A stretch of 64,000 bases of DNA. It comes from Ustulina deusta. Lineage: Eukaryota; Ascomycota; Sordariomycetes; Xylariales; Xylariaceae. The translations under genes were made by a program, and so were the position numbers. Within the stretch, counting starts at the first letter, position 1. Every line of letters starts with the position of its first letter. The stretch is taken from the NCBI GenBank assembly GCA_023159155.1, contig JAJNNX010000006.1, positions 1,302,001 through 1,366,000 of the forward strand, given 5' to 3'. Shown piece after piece: positions 1-10,988 of the stretch. The notes beneath the pieces were generated by a model. It was not told the DNA's origin. It did not search any database and worked only from the letters and a program-made list of their open reading frames with translations.

Positions 1-580
1 CTTGCGCAGGAATTTATGTTGATCGCCTTCCACCATGACAAGTCCGTCACCGAGGACATGTCGCAGAAGCCCACTGATTTTCGGGGGTTTGATAAAGTCG
101 TACGGTTTGTGAACGAGCAAGTCGGCTAACATCCGTGGTTTTGTAACTAATACTTGATGATCAAAAGTGCTGAGGCTGAGAATCTCTTGGCCTGGGTATT
201 GCTTGACAAGATCGAGAAAGAGATCCCCCGAGGGTCTGTCGCCCGCGACCAGACTTCTATAAGCGATACTGAGAAGATTCTAGGTGGAGTCAGTGAGAAT
301 TTAATCCATATTCCTTGGTAGTATGTAGGCATAGTTGTCTGCTTACTCTTGGGCCGTCAATGTGCCTTAATGGACTGAGGAACTTTGGGTAGATGAAACC
401 CCAGAATAAAGCGGCGAATGCATAGTGTGCAAGAAAGATTACGGCTACTATTTCCAGGTGGGCATCCAATTTGAAAAATTTGGAAAAGAATTGCGCATAG
501 AACTTGATGACGACCGCAGACTCAACTGTTGCTGCGAGAGTGAGACTCGGGAGGCTGAATATCTGAGCTGCTACACCCAT
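1..580 (-). CDS. Cytochrome P450, N-terminal part (cut by left window edge)
   Basis: This is the 5' part of a membrane-anchored P450 monooxygenase. Exon 1 (580-347) starts at an ATG and encodes a hydrophobic anchor of about 60 residues followed by the proline hinge SPLRHIDGPR. A 67-nt intron (346-280, GTAAGC...CTAG) joins in frame to exon 2 (279 to the edge). Exon 2 reads a typical P450 N-terminal domain: ADLLVHKPYDF, then GLVMVEGDQHKFLRK, the stretch leading into helix C. The heme-binding half lies outside the window, so intactness and family cannot be judged. It is on the same strand as the Zn2Cys6 regulator upstream and close to SDR, esterase and BVMO genes, which suggests a shared oxidative pathway (inference). 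The P450 assignment is firm; the substrate is unknown. Confidence 0.85.
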
Positions 581-1741
581 AGCGAGGCGAGTAGGTAAAC
601 CTGCGACTTAATTCGGGATGAGGGGAAAACTGAGGGATAGTCTATCGTATTGATAGAGACAAAATACTATATCTGGAAGAAAGTGTGTAATTAAAAAGGG
701 CATGCCTTAAGTAGCGGGTTCTAACACAGCCTTGTATGTTTTCCTCTCCCACTTCTAAGAGAGACTTCCGCTTCAGCTAGTCACTTTGGGAAGACGTGTC
801 ACTAATGACAAAAAGTCAAGATCGGAGGTTTTCCCAAGGAGGTATAGAATCTCTGGCTATGGTTAATATAATTCATGAAGCCTACGCCACCGAGATAACT
901 TTCACGTGAATTTTCAAGGGCTAAGTTAACTAGAATCCCTCTGATGGAATTACCGGGGCATCGGGGACGATGGCCGTGACGTCGTTTTCCATTCTTGATA
1001 GGCTTGAGGGACGGGTGGGTCATGTTTGGATCTCGGCAATCACACAACAAGACTCAAAGATTGAGAATATAGGATTGTTCGCCAAGAGGCGAGACTTTCC
1101 CAGATCGCCGTGATCGAGCGCTAGGGCAAGGTACACGTACATCTTGTCCATCACGGGTATCCAAAAGTTCTGCCTAGTTTTAGTTTAATATGCAGAAGCT
1201 TTGCGGAGATGTGGAGTGCCCCACGTGCGTGACTTGAGATTTGAGCCATGTTTTTGAGCCCCTACCTGAATTCGATCTAGCATTGGGCGCTGCACATCGC
1301 AAAGTGAAGCCTGTTCGGGTTTAGCCTGCGAGACGTTGATGCAATGGGGACGAATGTTTAGACTAAGTTTGCGAGGATGATACTCTATAAGGGCCTCCAT
1401 GCAAATCAATTCTTCATTTACTATACTAATGATGGTATTATCCCAAAGCTTCCTATCATCTTTTCGTGCTAGACTATTGAAAATTCGCAAACTAGGACCA
1501 AAAACTGTGGCGTGGCATATCTTATTCCATGTGAAACGCGAGAGCTTCGCATTTCTTATCTCGGGAGACCATTATACAAACTTACTAGAAGAACTGCTAG
1601 TGTCGGGCTATGAACTTAATATCGCAGAACAAGATCAATGATGCCTCGGCAGCACTTCGTATGGCTTCATGTTGCAGATAACGATTCAAAATCGAATTTA
1701 AGTGTAACGAGATCTTAGTGTCCTGGGCAAAAGAATCTTCT
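581..1741. other. Intergenic region between P450 and Zn2Cys6 regulator
   Basis: Short overlapping reading frames occur on both strands, but none has a domain I recognise or convincing splice-joined neighbours. The only protein-like stretch is a plus-strand frame at 1399-1641 ending in FLISGDHYTNLLEELL, which faintly recalls a NYN nuclease-like core but is too short and isolated to call. Confidence 0.5.
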
Positions 1742-3816
1742 TCAGCGCGATGGTGGCGATGCAGTGGCCGTCTCAGGAATTGCTTGTAATTTCATAGCAC
1801 GAATTAAGCTCTGAGTCCCGGGTCGTTCGGGTGCTGACGTGGTCGAGGCTGCTTGTTGCTCCCACGACATGGCCGCTTTGATTCCAATAGCGGATTTCAC
1901 TGCAACGCTCGCAGTCAGTTATTACTATTCCCAGCATGATATGCGAATGTTTTGGGAGTGCGGAAGACTCCGAGACATAGTAATAGCCCCAAGGGGAGCC
2001 TGTCTACTCTGAAGGTGCTTGGGCTAAGCAGAACATGACTTTGACGGTTACTTACTGCGACTGAGAATGTCTTGGCTGGAGCGTCGTTGCTCAGCTGTTG
2101 CGTAAGCGCAGTATGTCACCAGCCTTATGGGTTGGAAAACGACTAATGCAGCAGCCCCATCAGGTGTATAGACGGGACTTCCATCGGGAGGGCCAAGGTC
2201 TCCCATAGCGAATGGCACGCAATAAAGCATATCGTCGATCACTAGGCGGATGTTCTTCTCCAAAATGGGAATGCAGTTCGCCCACGCCGCTTGGTCGCCG
2301 ACCCTCCAAGTCCCTGCTTCCTTGCAGGAGACTCGAATCACATCGTAGTACTCTAGAATACTCAACAACAGTATCAAACGAGCAGAGCGAACCAATATTA
2401 TAATGCAAGCAGTTTTAGCGTCGTAGTAGGCTGTTCCCGTTGCAAGCTCGCCCAAAGCAGCTGGCATGTTCCGACCTGAGAAAGTATTTTTCCAATATGG
2501 TTCGGCCTCTGTATCCCAGCTATCGAACTCTTCAAGGGCTTCAAAACACGCTCTTAAGGTGGACTGATCCGTCTCATCCGAACGCCCTTGGTTCTCTGGT
2601 TGCGGCAAACCTCCCTTTAGCTCATTATCTTTTCTTAGAATTGCAGCGCATTCCAACAGATTTTGCCGCAAACACAGAGTTCTCGTCATCAACGACATTG
2701 CATGCATCATCGGATCGAGAAGGCTAAGCAACGCAACCAAGCCTCCTGGGTCATTGTACCTGTTGTCCTGATGCAAGAAGGTGTACACTTGCTGTCAGAG
2801 ACCGTTAGCGTCCATGTTTCCAGCAGCCAGACCGTAGAAGGCAGCGTGCTAGTTCTAACAATCGACTTACCAGTCTGAGAAGCGCCAGGAGGAACAGCTC
2901 AAAACCCCTGCCTGTGCAGAGTTGCTCCACACCTCTTTTTTCTAGAAGGTAGTATAAACCCGAAGCATGTTCACTCGGGTCGCCCCAGCTTTCTTCGCCA
3001 ATGTCCTGTTTAGCTGTCAGGAGCTACCCGACTTTGGGGGTTGGTATTTGTTCATGATTGTTCACCTTGAACATGCACAGGAGCAAGACTGCAGCAAGAA
3101 CCCTGTCGTCAGTGACTTCGTCTTCGGACTGGATAGTTTTCCGCAATGCCTGCAATGCGCGCCCATGGTTTTGGTATGACTGGAGTCTGAACTTGTCGCC
3201 ACGGAACTGATTATAGGCCGCCATCTGGGCGACACTCAACGTGGCTAACTCTAGGACGCCATGGCCATCGTGATTGAAGAGACTTGGAAGAAAGCTCAAA
3301 TGACCCGGGAGGTTGTCATCCTCATCCGGCGTCACGAAGCGACGGACAAAGTAGCATAGTGATACGTCGTCGTATGAGACCTCCAGTTGGGGCGTGATAC
3401 TAGGCGGCGTTAAACTGGCAGTCCGCACAATAGTCCGATTGCTGATGACTTTCCGAGGTTGCGCCTGCGGTTGACATGGTGCTTGAGACCTTTCCGGACG
3501 CCGCTCTGGTGGTGTTGGGTTCCCCTGGTTCGAAGATGCCTTATCAAAACGGAAATGAAATTGATCAGAATAACCCGGACAGGGTTTTCCGTAGATATTG
3601 CAGCGCCGACATGAAGGTCGACCTTCGTCGCACTAGTCCAGAGAAAACGTACGGCGTTAGCCACAAGTGAGCCTCTAACTTTTTGGAGCACCTGATAAGG
3701 AGAGATCGAAAGGTTCCCCTCACGACCCCCCGAATCCCGATATTGAGCTAACTCACTTTGACCTTGCGCTGACGACAACGCTTGCAGCCAGTACTGAACC
3801 GACCAGGGAAAACCAT
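1742..3816 (-). CDS. Zn2Cys6 fungal transcription factor
   Basis: This is a likely DNA-binding regulator of 551 residues in five exons: 3816-3757, 3632-3066, 3005-2871, 2791-2056 and 1899-1742. Exon lengths sum to a multiple of three. The binuclear zinc cluster is complete: Cys11, 14, 21, 28, 31 and 38 in C-x2-C-x6-C-x6-C-x2-C-x6-C spacing, split by intron 1 between Lys20 and Cys21. The linker is basic, then a long helical middle region (YTFLHQDNRYNDPGGL, then FQPIRLVTYCAYATAEQR) resembles fungal-specific regulator C-terminal domains. The ATG at 3816 is chosen because it directly precedes the cluster. It is divergent from the SDR gene, with 543 bp between starts, so it is a natural candidate for local pathway control (inference). 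The short last exon is the least certain part. Confidence 0.88.
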
Positions 3817-4359
3817 CTCGGCAATTCCAAGATACAAAAAGCGATAGCGTAGGAACAGCGGATGTGGGAGCGAAATTATGGGGATATGCGGGCTAAGTTA
3901 GCCAAATGATATGTGAACGCAATATATCCAGCAATTGGAATCCCAAGTGGAACCCGAGAGAACCCTCTCAGACCCCTTTTAGCTTCAGCTCCCCACTGAT
4001 CCCTATTTCCATAACTCCAAGTGGCTTAGATTCCGAATACATCACCGTGTTTCTTGGCAGTGGGGAAGCGGTCTCGGAAGCCACGGTTCTGAGTTCAACG
4101 CGTACTGTGCCTAGTGTATGTGGAGAGATACCTATACCAAAATCAGATGTTGAACCTCAACGGGGTATCCCGTCTGCGAGATACCCAGTCCAAAATCGTG
4201 ATAAATGTCGAGGTTAAATATTGACCATCTTGATTGATATGGCTACGAACAATCTCGCCGCTCGGGTGGAACACAAAAACCATCTTTGCGGACTCATTTC
4301 ATTTCGCATATATTTTGGAGCGACCGGAAAACTAGCGAAGACAGCGTCGTCGATTCATC
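3817..4359. promoter_or_regulatory. Shared divergent promoter with CGG-N6-CCG site
   Basis: The 543 bp between the divergent regulator and SDR starts contain CGGGGTATCCCG at 4161-4172, exactly CGG-N6-CCG, an inverted CGG arrangement used by several Zn2Cys6 dimers. It sits between two near-copies of a 20-bp direct repeat at 4125-4144 and 4178-4197 (GAGATACC...CCAAAATC, 17 of 20 matching). The site and repeat are seen directly; that the neighbouring regulator binds them is inference. Confidence 0.4.
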
Positions 4360-5442
4360 ATGTTTGCGATACTGTATTCACCGGTTCTTGACCTGGGGCC
4401 GTCGTTACGGGACCTCATTTTTTCGCCGCTCTTATCTGGGCCACTTCTGCTTGCGGTTACACATGCGCCAGATGCTGTACGCGATGTTTTGAATCTTGCG
4501 AGCAGACTACCTGGTCTGCACGGACAGCCACCGAATTTACGCCTCGGCACCGCTACAACAGCGCTGCGCGTCCTTTTCGCGCTGAGCGTCGTACGCCGAC
4601 TGAATCGGGCTTTGAATGCGATGGCCGCCAACTCGTGGCATTTAACGGCAAGCAAAGGGTGGGATTGGCCAAATGAAATTGCAGTCGTCACTGGGGGGTC
4701 GAGTGGCATCGGAAAGCTAATGGTGGAGAAACTCGCCGCGCTTGGCGTGCGCGTTGCTGTTCTCGATATTCAAGATTTGCCCGAATCGATGGAAAAGAAC
4801 ACTCGTATTCGCTTCTTCAGGTGTGATGTAACATCCTCGGAGTCGGTCGCGGAGGCCGCCAACGCTGTCCGCCGCGAACTTGGACATCCGTCTATACTCA
4901 TCAACAATGCCGGTATTACCAGTCCGACTACGATTCTGAAGATGTCAGAATCTTATCTACGCAAGATATTTGGCGTCAATTCGCTTTCACATTGGTTCAC
5001 GGTCCAGCAATTCCTCCCGCATATGATTCAGATGAACAAGGGCCATGTGGTCACGGTCGCTAGCATTGCCTCTTTCGTGGCACTGCCTACTGCTGCTGAC
5101 TATTCTGCTTCGAAAGCGGCAGCTCTCGCTTTTCACGAATCGCTCACAACCGAGCTAAAACACTGCTACAAGGCGCCAAACGTCCTAACTACCGTCGTGC
5201 ACCCCAATTTCGTCCGCACCCCCCTCATTGAAGGATGGACAGACCATCTCGAGAAATCCGGCGTCCATTTCCTCACGGGCGAACAGGTAGCTGAGCCAAT
5301 AGTCAGGCAGATCAAGAGCCGGCGGGCCGGCCAGTTAATCATTCCCAGATCAGCGACTATAGTTGCTGGCATTAGGGGTTGGCCCACATGGATCCAAGAA
5401 TTGATCCGGGACGTTCTCGGTCGCTCATCACTGAAGCAGTAG
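4360..5442 (+). CDS. Short-chain dehydrogenase/reductase (SDR), membrane-anchored type
   Basis: This is an intronless 360-residue NAD(P)-dependent oxidoreductase that would interconvert an alcohol and a ketone. The classical SDR signature is complete: cofactor motif TGGSSGIG at about 111-118, NNAG at 182-185, and catalytic Ser235, Tyr248 and Lys252 (Y-SAS-K). The roughly 100-residue N-terminal extension has hydrophobic stretches, and the overall layout resembles the DHRS3/RDH10/17-beta-HSD11-like SDRs that sit on ER or lipid droplets (family knowledge). The substrate is probably lipophilic. It starts the plus-strand run SDR, esterase, BVMO. It could supply the ketone for the BVMO or reduce a ketone instead; direction cannot be read from sequence. 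Confidence 0.9.
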   Translation: MFAILYSPVLDLGPSLRDLIFSPLLSGPLLLAVTHAPDAVRDVLNLASRLPGLHGQPPNLRLGTATTALRVLFALSVVRRLNRALNAMAANSWHLTASKGWDWPNEIAVVTGGSSGIGKLMVEKLAALGVRVAVLDIQDLPESMEKNTRIRFFRCDVTSSESVAEAANAVRRELGHPSILINNAGITSPTTILKMSESYLRKIFGVNSLSHWFTVQQFLPHMIQMNKGHVVTVASIASFVALPTAADYSASKAAALAFHESLTTELKHCYKAPNVLTTVVHPNFVRTPLIEGWTDHLEKSGVHFLTGEQVAEPIVRQIKSRRAGQLIIPRSATIVAGIRGWPTWIQELIRDVLGRSSLKQ

Positions 5443-6183
5443 GATGTTGATACATGTATCGCATCAATGTACCGCCACCAAGACAGGCAGAGTCCAATTG
5501 TTCGCAATGTGAAATGGAAGTCGTTTGCATGTATAGCGTACAGTAGTTAATTTTACATATTCTTATCGTGATACATGAAACGAGCAATATACCCGACTCC
5601 CCCACATGCCTCCGAAATTTGCCAAGTTGATGATGACGTGCATACCGCCTGTCTTAGCTCATTTCCCACACGTTGTACTTTGGTTCCCTGTCATGTCAGC
5701 AATTCAATACTCTTATAGGTACTCTGAAGGGAGGTGAATACAATAAACATGACCCACCCACCTAAAGGAGTAGCCCTGCCGATCAAAGTATTCAAGTACC
5801 TAACCTTACCTTCTACACTAGAAAAGAGGTAGGTCGTCTACACTCGATAGAGGCGACCCATGCTGGCGGGTCGAAATGCGCGGCACCAGCAACACGCTAC
5901 ATGGGTAACAACGCCAGTACTGACCAGGGTCTTGTTCCTGATGGAGACGCTGCCGAGGCATGCATCGTTGTGCCATGTCATACCTACCTATGCGTACTTA
6001 CCGTAGTTGTTCTCTATTTTAAGGGGTCTCTGATCCGAAGGCGGACTTTACTTGGCAGAGCGTTATCAATCGATACTACAAACCCGAGAGCTTTCCTCCA
6101 TGTACTCAATGTTCTTTTGAAGTCTTACTTACTGTGCGCTAGACAATATTGCCATCCAGTTGTAATCTCTCTGCGGAGCCGAA
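5443..6183. other. Intergenic region upstream of the esterase
   Basis: No gene is recognised in these 741 bp. They should hold the SDR 3' end and the esterase promoter. A plus-strand frame at 5901-6284 overlaps the esterase start and has no recognisable domain. Confidence 0.5.
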
Positions 6184-7314
6184 ATGGCGAGCACTCTTTA
6201 TGTCCTCGCCTCTACTCCTCTCTTACTTTTTCACTACCTCTTCGATACCATCCGCTATCTACCGCCCTGGGGGCGCCCAGTTAAAGAATGGACTTTCAAC
6301 CAGGCGGTTCGCGTCCGTACAGTCCGATTAATTCTGTCTTGCTGGTCGCTTTTCCGTGTCGAGGATAGGTTGAAACTCGAGCCTGGCCGTGAGCGAAACA
6401 GGTTTGAAGTTATTCATCCGAAATTCAATTCGTATAAAGGCCCCCTGAGCGATACCAAGATACAGCCAGAAACGATCGGTGCTACTTGGACGCCAGCACG
6501 GCCACCTTCACCTTCAGCCGCAGCGACGGGCCAGAAAACTACGGTAGTTCTGCATTTCCACGGTGGCGGCTTCGTCATTGGTGACGGGCGTGATCATGAT
6601 GCCGGATACCTAGCTCAAACCCTGGTGCGACACATGGGTTGTGCACATGTATGTACGCCACAGTACAGATTGTCTAGCCACAAAGGCGGGCAATTCCCGG
6701 CGGCGCTGCAGGACGCCGTGACTTCATATCTCCATCTGGTCAACGAACTGGGCATTCCGGCCTCTCAAATCATATTATCTGGCGATTCGGCGGGTGGAAA
6801 CATCGTGCTCGGGTTACTGCGCTACATCAGCGAGTACGGTCGAGAGCTTGATATCCCAGCGCCGGCCGCAATCGCGCTATGGTCCCCATGGACAGACGTG
6901 GGCGCGGCATTAGATGTAACTTTGGACCTCACAAAGTCGCCCAACTATGTGTCCGATTATTTGACTGCTGAGTTTGCGCGCTGGGGAGGCGGCACGATCA
7001 CGGCCGACGGGTCAATTGACGGGTCCGGACCTTATCTATCGCCACTACACCACCCTTTCAGCATGAGCACTAAGATTCCCATGTTCGTGAACGGAGGGGA
7101 CCGTGAAATGTTGCGTGATGAGATTAAGGCATTTTCTAAGGCCTTCGAGCATCAGGGCTGGCCTATACATCTAGTCATCTCAAAAGGCTGTCCACATGAT
7201 GTTCTTTTACTTGGTCGAATATTAGGCTTCCAACAGGATGCTAAAGCGGCGGTCCGAGACGCGAAAGCATTTTTCTCAGGCACAACGGCGCTATATCTTG
7301 ATAGTTCTGATTGA
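6184..7314 (+). CDS. Alpha/beta hydrolase, hormone-sensitive-lipase-like esterase
   Basis: This is an intronless 376-residue serine hydrolase expected to cleave carboxylic esters or lactones. The HSL-family oxyanion motif HGGGF is at about 126-130 and the nucleophile elbow GDSAGG at 200-205, with Ser202 as nucleophile. The acid is probably Asp306 (NGGDREMLRDE) and the histidine His338 (CPHDV), in the order and spacing expected. The N terminus (LYVLASTPLLLFHYLF) is hydrophobic and could be a membrane anchor or signal. It lies between an SDR and a BVMO. Esterases in such positions hydrolyse the ester made by the BVMO in known bacterial ketone pathways (family knowledge). Assignment to this pathway is inference; the fold assignment is secure. 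Confidence 0.92.
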   Translation: MASTLYVLASTPLLLFHYLFDTIRYLPPWGRPVKEWTFNQAVRVRTVRLILSCWSLFRVEDRLKLEPGRERNRFEVIHPKFNSYKGPLSDTKIQPETIGATWTPARPPSPSAAATGQKTTVVLHFHGGGFVIGDGRDHDAGYLAQTLVRHMGCAHVCTPQYRLSSHKGGQFPAALQDAVTSYLHLVNELGIPASQIILSGDSAGGNIVLGLLRYISEYGRELDIPAPAAIALWSPWTDVGAALDVTLDLTKSPNYVSDYLTAEFARWGGGTITADGSIDGSGPYLSPLHHPFSMSTKIPMFVNGGDREMLRDEIKAFSKAFEHQGWPIHLVISKGCPHDVLLLGRILGFQQDAKAAVRDAKAFFSGTTALYLDSSD

Positions 7315-8153
7315 ATAATGTAATGATTAGACAGATCAATAGCATGAATAGACGACGAAAAAACCGTATCGACATCTGCTTATCGAAAGTTGCTTGGTTC
7401 CAGAGAGGCATTCAGTCACAATATCACAGGAATCGTTGCCTCTTGCACGTGTTCATGGTACAGCTTGGTAGCCAAGACGCTCCAACGAAGCTTTCACCTA
7501 GCATAACCTCGGTTAGGTAGTCATTCTAGGCAACAAGATTCCACTGGATAATATCCCAGCATTACCCCGTCTCGGAAACAGCCGACGGTGGGTTCTCATG
7601 GCGACAAGGGTACTTCTAGTGCGAAAAAGATACATCTCAACCTCGTACCCTTCCCCTCGGTTTCTTAATCGGTTTCTCACTCGGTTTCTCACTCGGTTTC
7701 TCACTCGGTTTCGTAAAGTTAGTCAACTAGTGTATTGCAGCATGTGTAGCCAAATTAGTTGCCGATGGAAAGGAGATGTTTCCCCTTTCAGTGCTTGTTT
7801 GCGAAGGAGGCAATAGTATTATATCATGCTATGGGTTTGTATCTCTTGTCACCCATCTAGGCAGAAGCAATTGCACCTGGTTATCTTGTGCCTCGGCATG
7901 AATTTCACCGTCTAATCTTGAGTCGGTCGTCGTCAAGTTGACCACGCGAATCGTGCCGGGATTGGATCCTATTGGCTCCGAGGTTTCCGGTCTCTTCTAA
8001 CTAGTCCACCCATCACTGTCTATTTCATTATGAAGTCGTGTTATCAGCCCTCGTCAAAAACCCAGTGTCTACCTGCAATTGTTCTGCGGATCAAAAACTC
8101 TGTACTCTATCGGAACTCCTCATTCCTCTGGTCCAATAATTCTAGCTCACCTT
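7315..8153. other. Intergenic region upstream of the BVMO gene
   Basis: It holds no recognised gene. It contains a short 12-bp tandem repeat (listed separately) and the presumed promoter of the flavin monooxygenase. Confidence 0.5.
7660..7712. repeat. 12-bp tandem repeat, about 4 copies
   Basis: The unit CGGTTTCTCACT is repeated three times nearly perfectly, preceded by a diverged copy (CGGTTTCTTAAT) and followed by a partial unit. In one frame it would read RFLT repeats, but no gene supports that reading. It is probably a small minisatellite in the intergenic region. Confidence 0.85.
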
Positions 8154-9801
8154 ATGGCAGCGAAACTTTCCTCTGACGGCCCGTCATTGGGCACAACGCC
8201 CGCCACTCTGGACTTTGACATTGTCATTGTTGGTGCGGGTATCGCTGGTATCAATGCAGCCTATCGGATTCAGAATCAAGGCCCTCCTGGTCTGAAATAC
8301 GTTATCCTCGAAAGTCGTGACTCCATGGGAGGCACTGTGAGTAATTCCCTGAGTTATTGTCTTATCCTTCGGCCACCAAAGGGTTTAACGGCGCCCACGT
8401 GGGTGGAATCATGTTTTGGAAGCGTTACACGCCTCTGAAACTCCCATAAAGCACGCTTGAAATTGCAGTAACTGACTCTGGGTGTCGCAGTGGGATCTGT
8501 TCCGGTATCCGGGCATTAGGTCCGACTCTGACGTATTCACATTTGGCTTGCCTTGGAGCCCGTGGAAGGGTACTAATACGATGGGAGGTGGGGAGCAGAT
8601 AAAGAATTATCTCATCCAGTCAGCTCGGTCTGCTGGCATAGACCAGCATATCCACTATCACCACAAGGTTGAGGCCGCAGACTGGCATTCGACAGAGCAA
8701 AGCTGGGTCTTCCAGGTCAATGTAGCAGGCAAGGACAAGCCTGTCGTCTATAGATCGCGCTTTGCTATTCTCGGCACTGGCTACTACGATTACGAAATAC
8801 CTCTGCAGACCGTCATTCCTGGCATTGAAAACTTCAAGGGCAAAGTCATTCACCCCCAATTTTGGCCAGAAGACTACGACTACACAGGAAAGGATGTCGT
8901 CATTATAGGGAGTGGCGCTACTGCCGTCACCATTCTCCCAACTATCGCCGACAAGGCCAAACGTGCGACGATGTTACAGAGAAGCCCTGGGTACATTCTC
9001 TCTCGACCTCCGAGCAGCCCCTTAACGAGGCTGATATCCGCCCTTCTACCGGTGACAATGGCATACGGATTAAACAGGATCTTTTGGCTCTTCCGGGGTT
9101 ACGCATCGACCTGGTTCTGCAGAACTTTTCCTGAGGCAGCCAAGAAATTCATCAAAAACGAAACAGTACGACAACTCCCCCCTGACATCAAGTGGGATCC
9201 CCATTTCAACCCGAGTTACAACCCATGGGAACAAAGATTCTGCGCTTGCATGAATGGGGACTTCTTCGCCGCTCTCCGTTCTGGTAAAGCAAACGTTGTT
9301 ACCGACAAGATCAAGGCGGTAACGGCAAACAGCATCGAGCTAGAATCTGGATCTGCTCTGCATCCCGACGTCATTGTGACAGCCACCGGCTTGAAGCTCA
9401 AGTTTGGCGGAGGGATCCAGTTCTCAATAGACGGCAAGGGCTTCAAAATCAGTGACAAATTTGCGTGGAAGGCAGTGATGCTTGAAGACGTGCCAAATTT
9501 ACTATTCATGACAGGCTACGAAGACGCCTCATGGACACTCGGCGCGGACGTCGGCGCTCATCTCTTCATCCGTCTACTTCACCTAATGGAGCAGAAAAAC
9601 GCCAAGGTCATCGTGCCAAAGCCATCCAAACTCATGGAAGAGAAGCGCATGATGATGAGCTTGTCCTCGACGTATATCACGAAGGCGGGCAGGGTATTTC
9701 CTAAGGGGGGTACTGAGCAATGGAGCCCCAAAGTCAACTACTTTGTAGATATGGCGGGAGCCAAATGGGGAAATGTCACCCAAGACTTGTATTTCACGTA
9801 G
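8154..9801 (+). CDS. Baeyer-Villiger-type flavin monooxygenase
   Basis: Two exons (8154-8336 and 8491-9801; 154-nt intron GTGAGT...CGCAG) encode 497 residues. An N-terminal FAD Rossmann motif GAGIAG (27-32) is followed by the class B fingerprint F-x-G-x3-H-x3-W-P (F176, G178, H182, W186) in FKGKVIHPQFWPED, then the NADPH-binding GSGATA (201-206). This order is diagnostic of Baeyer-Villiger monooxygenases rather than simple N-hydroxylases or FMOs (family knowledge). The enzyme would insert oxygen next to a ketone to give an ester or lactone. The ATG at 8154 is used because the longer upstream frame lacks an ATG. Downstream of SDR and esterase on the same strand, it completes a plausible alcohol-ketone-ester-acid sequence. 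Confidence 0.92.
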
Positions 9802-10988
9802 TGTATGTCTCAGGACGTGGAACTTAGGGGGAAAGACTGTCTATAGGTCTCACGAACAAAGAAACACACTTTGCATATAGCTTGAAGATAATTACCAACG
9901 GGGGTGTAACCCTTGCACAACAACAAGATAGGTTGACCGGTTCTTGGCAATAGGCACATATTGATAGACGTATTAGTATTCAGTTACTGTGACAGCTTCA
10001 TACGCATGAAGGACGATTTGAGGGGGCCGAATACTTCTGAAAGCATGATATTACCATGCAGATCGAAGAAATGAGCAGACTTGATACTCAGCTGTATATG
10101 TCGACTAGACTGTTGAGTGATTTGCATGCACGTGAATGCATAATTTGTGACTCTGCTTATCTTCAGCTACCATGCTAGTCCACTTGCTAATACCAACTGC
10201 CTATGGGTGGATACCACTCTTGCTCACATGGCTAACGTCACTATGCCGAGAATTAGATAGGTAGATGAGTAGCCACACCCAATTGGCCAAGCGCTCTTCC
10301 AACCCAAGACGGGGAACGAGAAATGTCCTACACTGGCCTAGCGTGGCGAGAGCCGAGGATCATCGCCCCGCAAAGTCGGTCGAGGACAGCTAAGTCGAGG
10401 TCTTAGCCAAGTCCATTTCTGGGGTAATAGGCTAGGGCAAGTCGTGGGGCTGCTCGCAAGCTCGTCCAGCGTTGGGTAATGTGTGGGCCTCCGAAATAGA
10501 TAGTCAAATAATTATTGTGTAACAGTGAAGCCATACACCATGATCTAGAAGGAGTCTCCTTGTGCATTACGTATTCACGCGAGGAGGAGAAATGTCTGAA
10601 GCAATATAGGATTGGACTGACTCTTGCTGAAATGACTTGTTCTTTTCCGGGGCCTTGGGGTCCTCCCTTTCTAAGGTAACATGTGACATTGAAAATCCCC
10701 TCACTCTTTGCCCGAGTCTAATATCTCATCTTGTCTCAAACCAACACGATAGAAAACACTGTGGCTATGTGCCAAGGTCTCGAGATATGTTCTAAAACAT
10801 CGAGCCATAGACTGCACTTGCCCACATAAGGAACGGTCCCCCATCCGTTTTTCATCCTTTGAATAGACAGGCTCAAAACCTGAGTACATGAAATCCCCCA
10901 TTCATACTTTCCTCTGTCATTACCGTTTCTCGTAGCAAAATTAGAAACACGGGCAAGAAGCCAGTGTGGGCTTCTCCAAGAATTCACC
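9802..10988. other. Intergenic region, BVMO to CRAL-TRIO gene
   Basis: I see no supported gene or RNA in this 1.2 kb. Minus-strand frames at 10701-11341 mostly shadow the start of the next gene. Confidence 0.5.

Noticed and set aside
1399..1641. Possible NYN-domain-like frame (FLISGDHYTNLLEELL)
   Set aside because: It is short, isolated, and the motif match is weak; no splice-linked partner was found.
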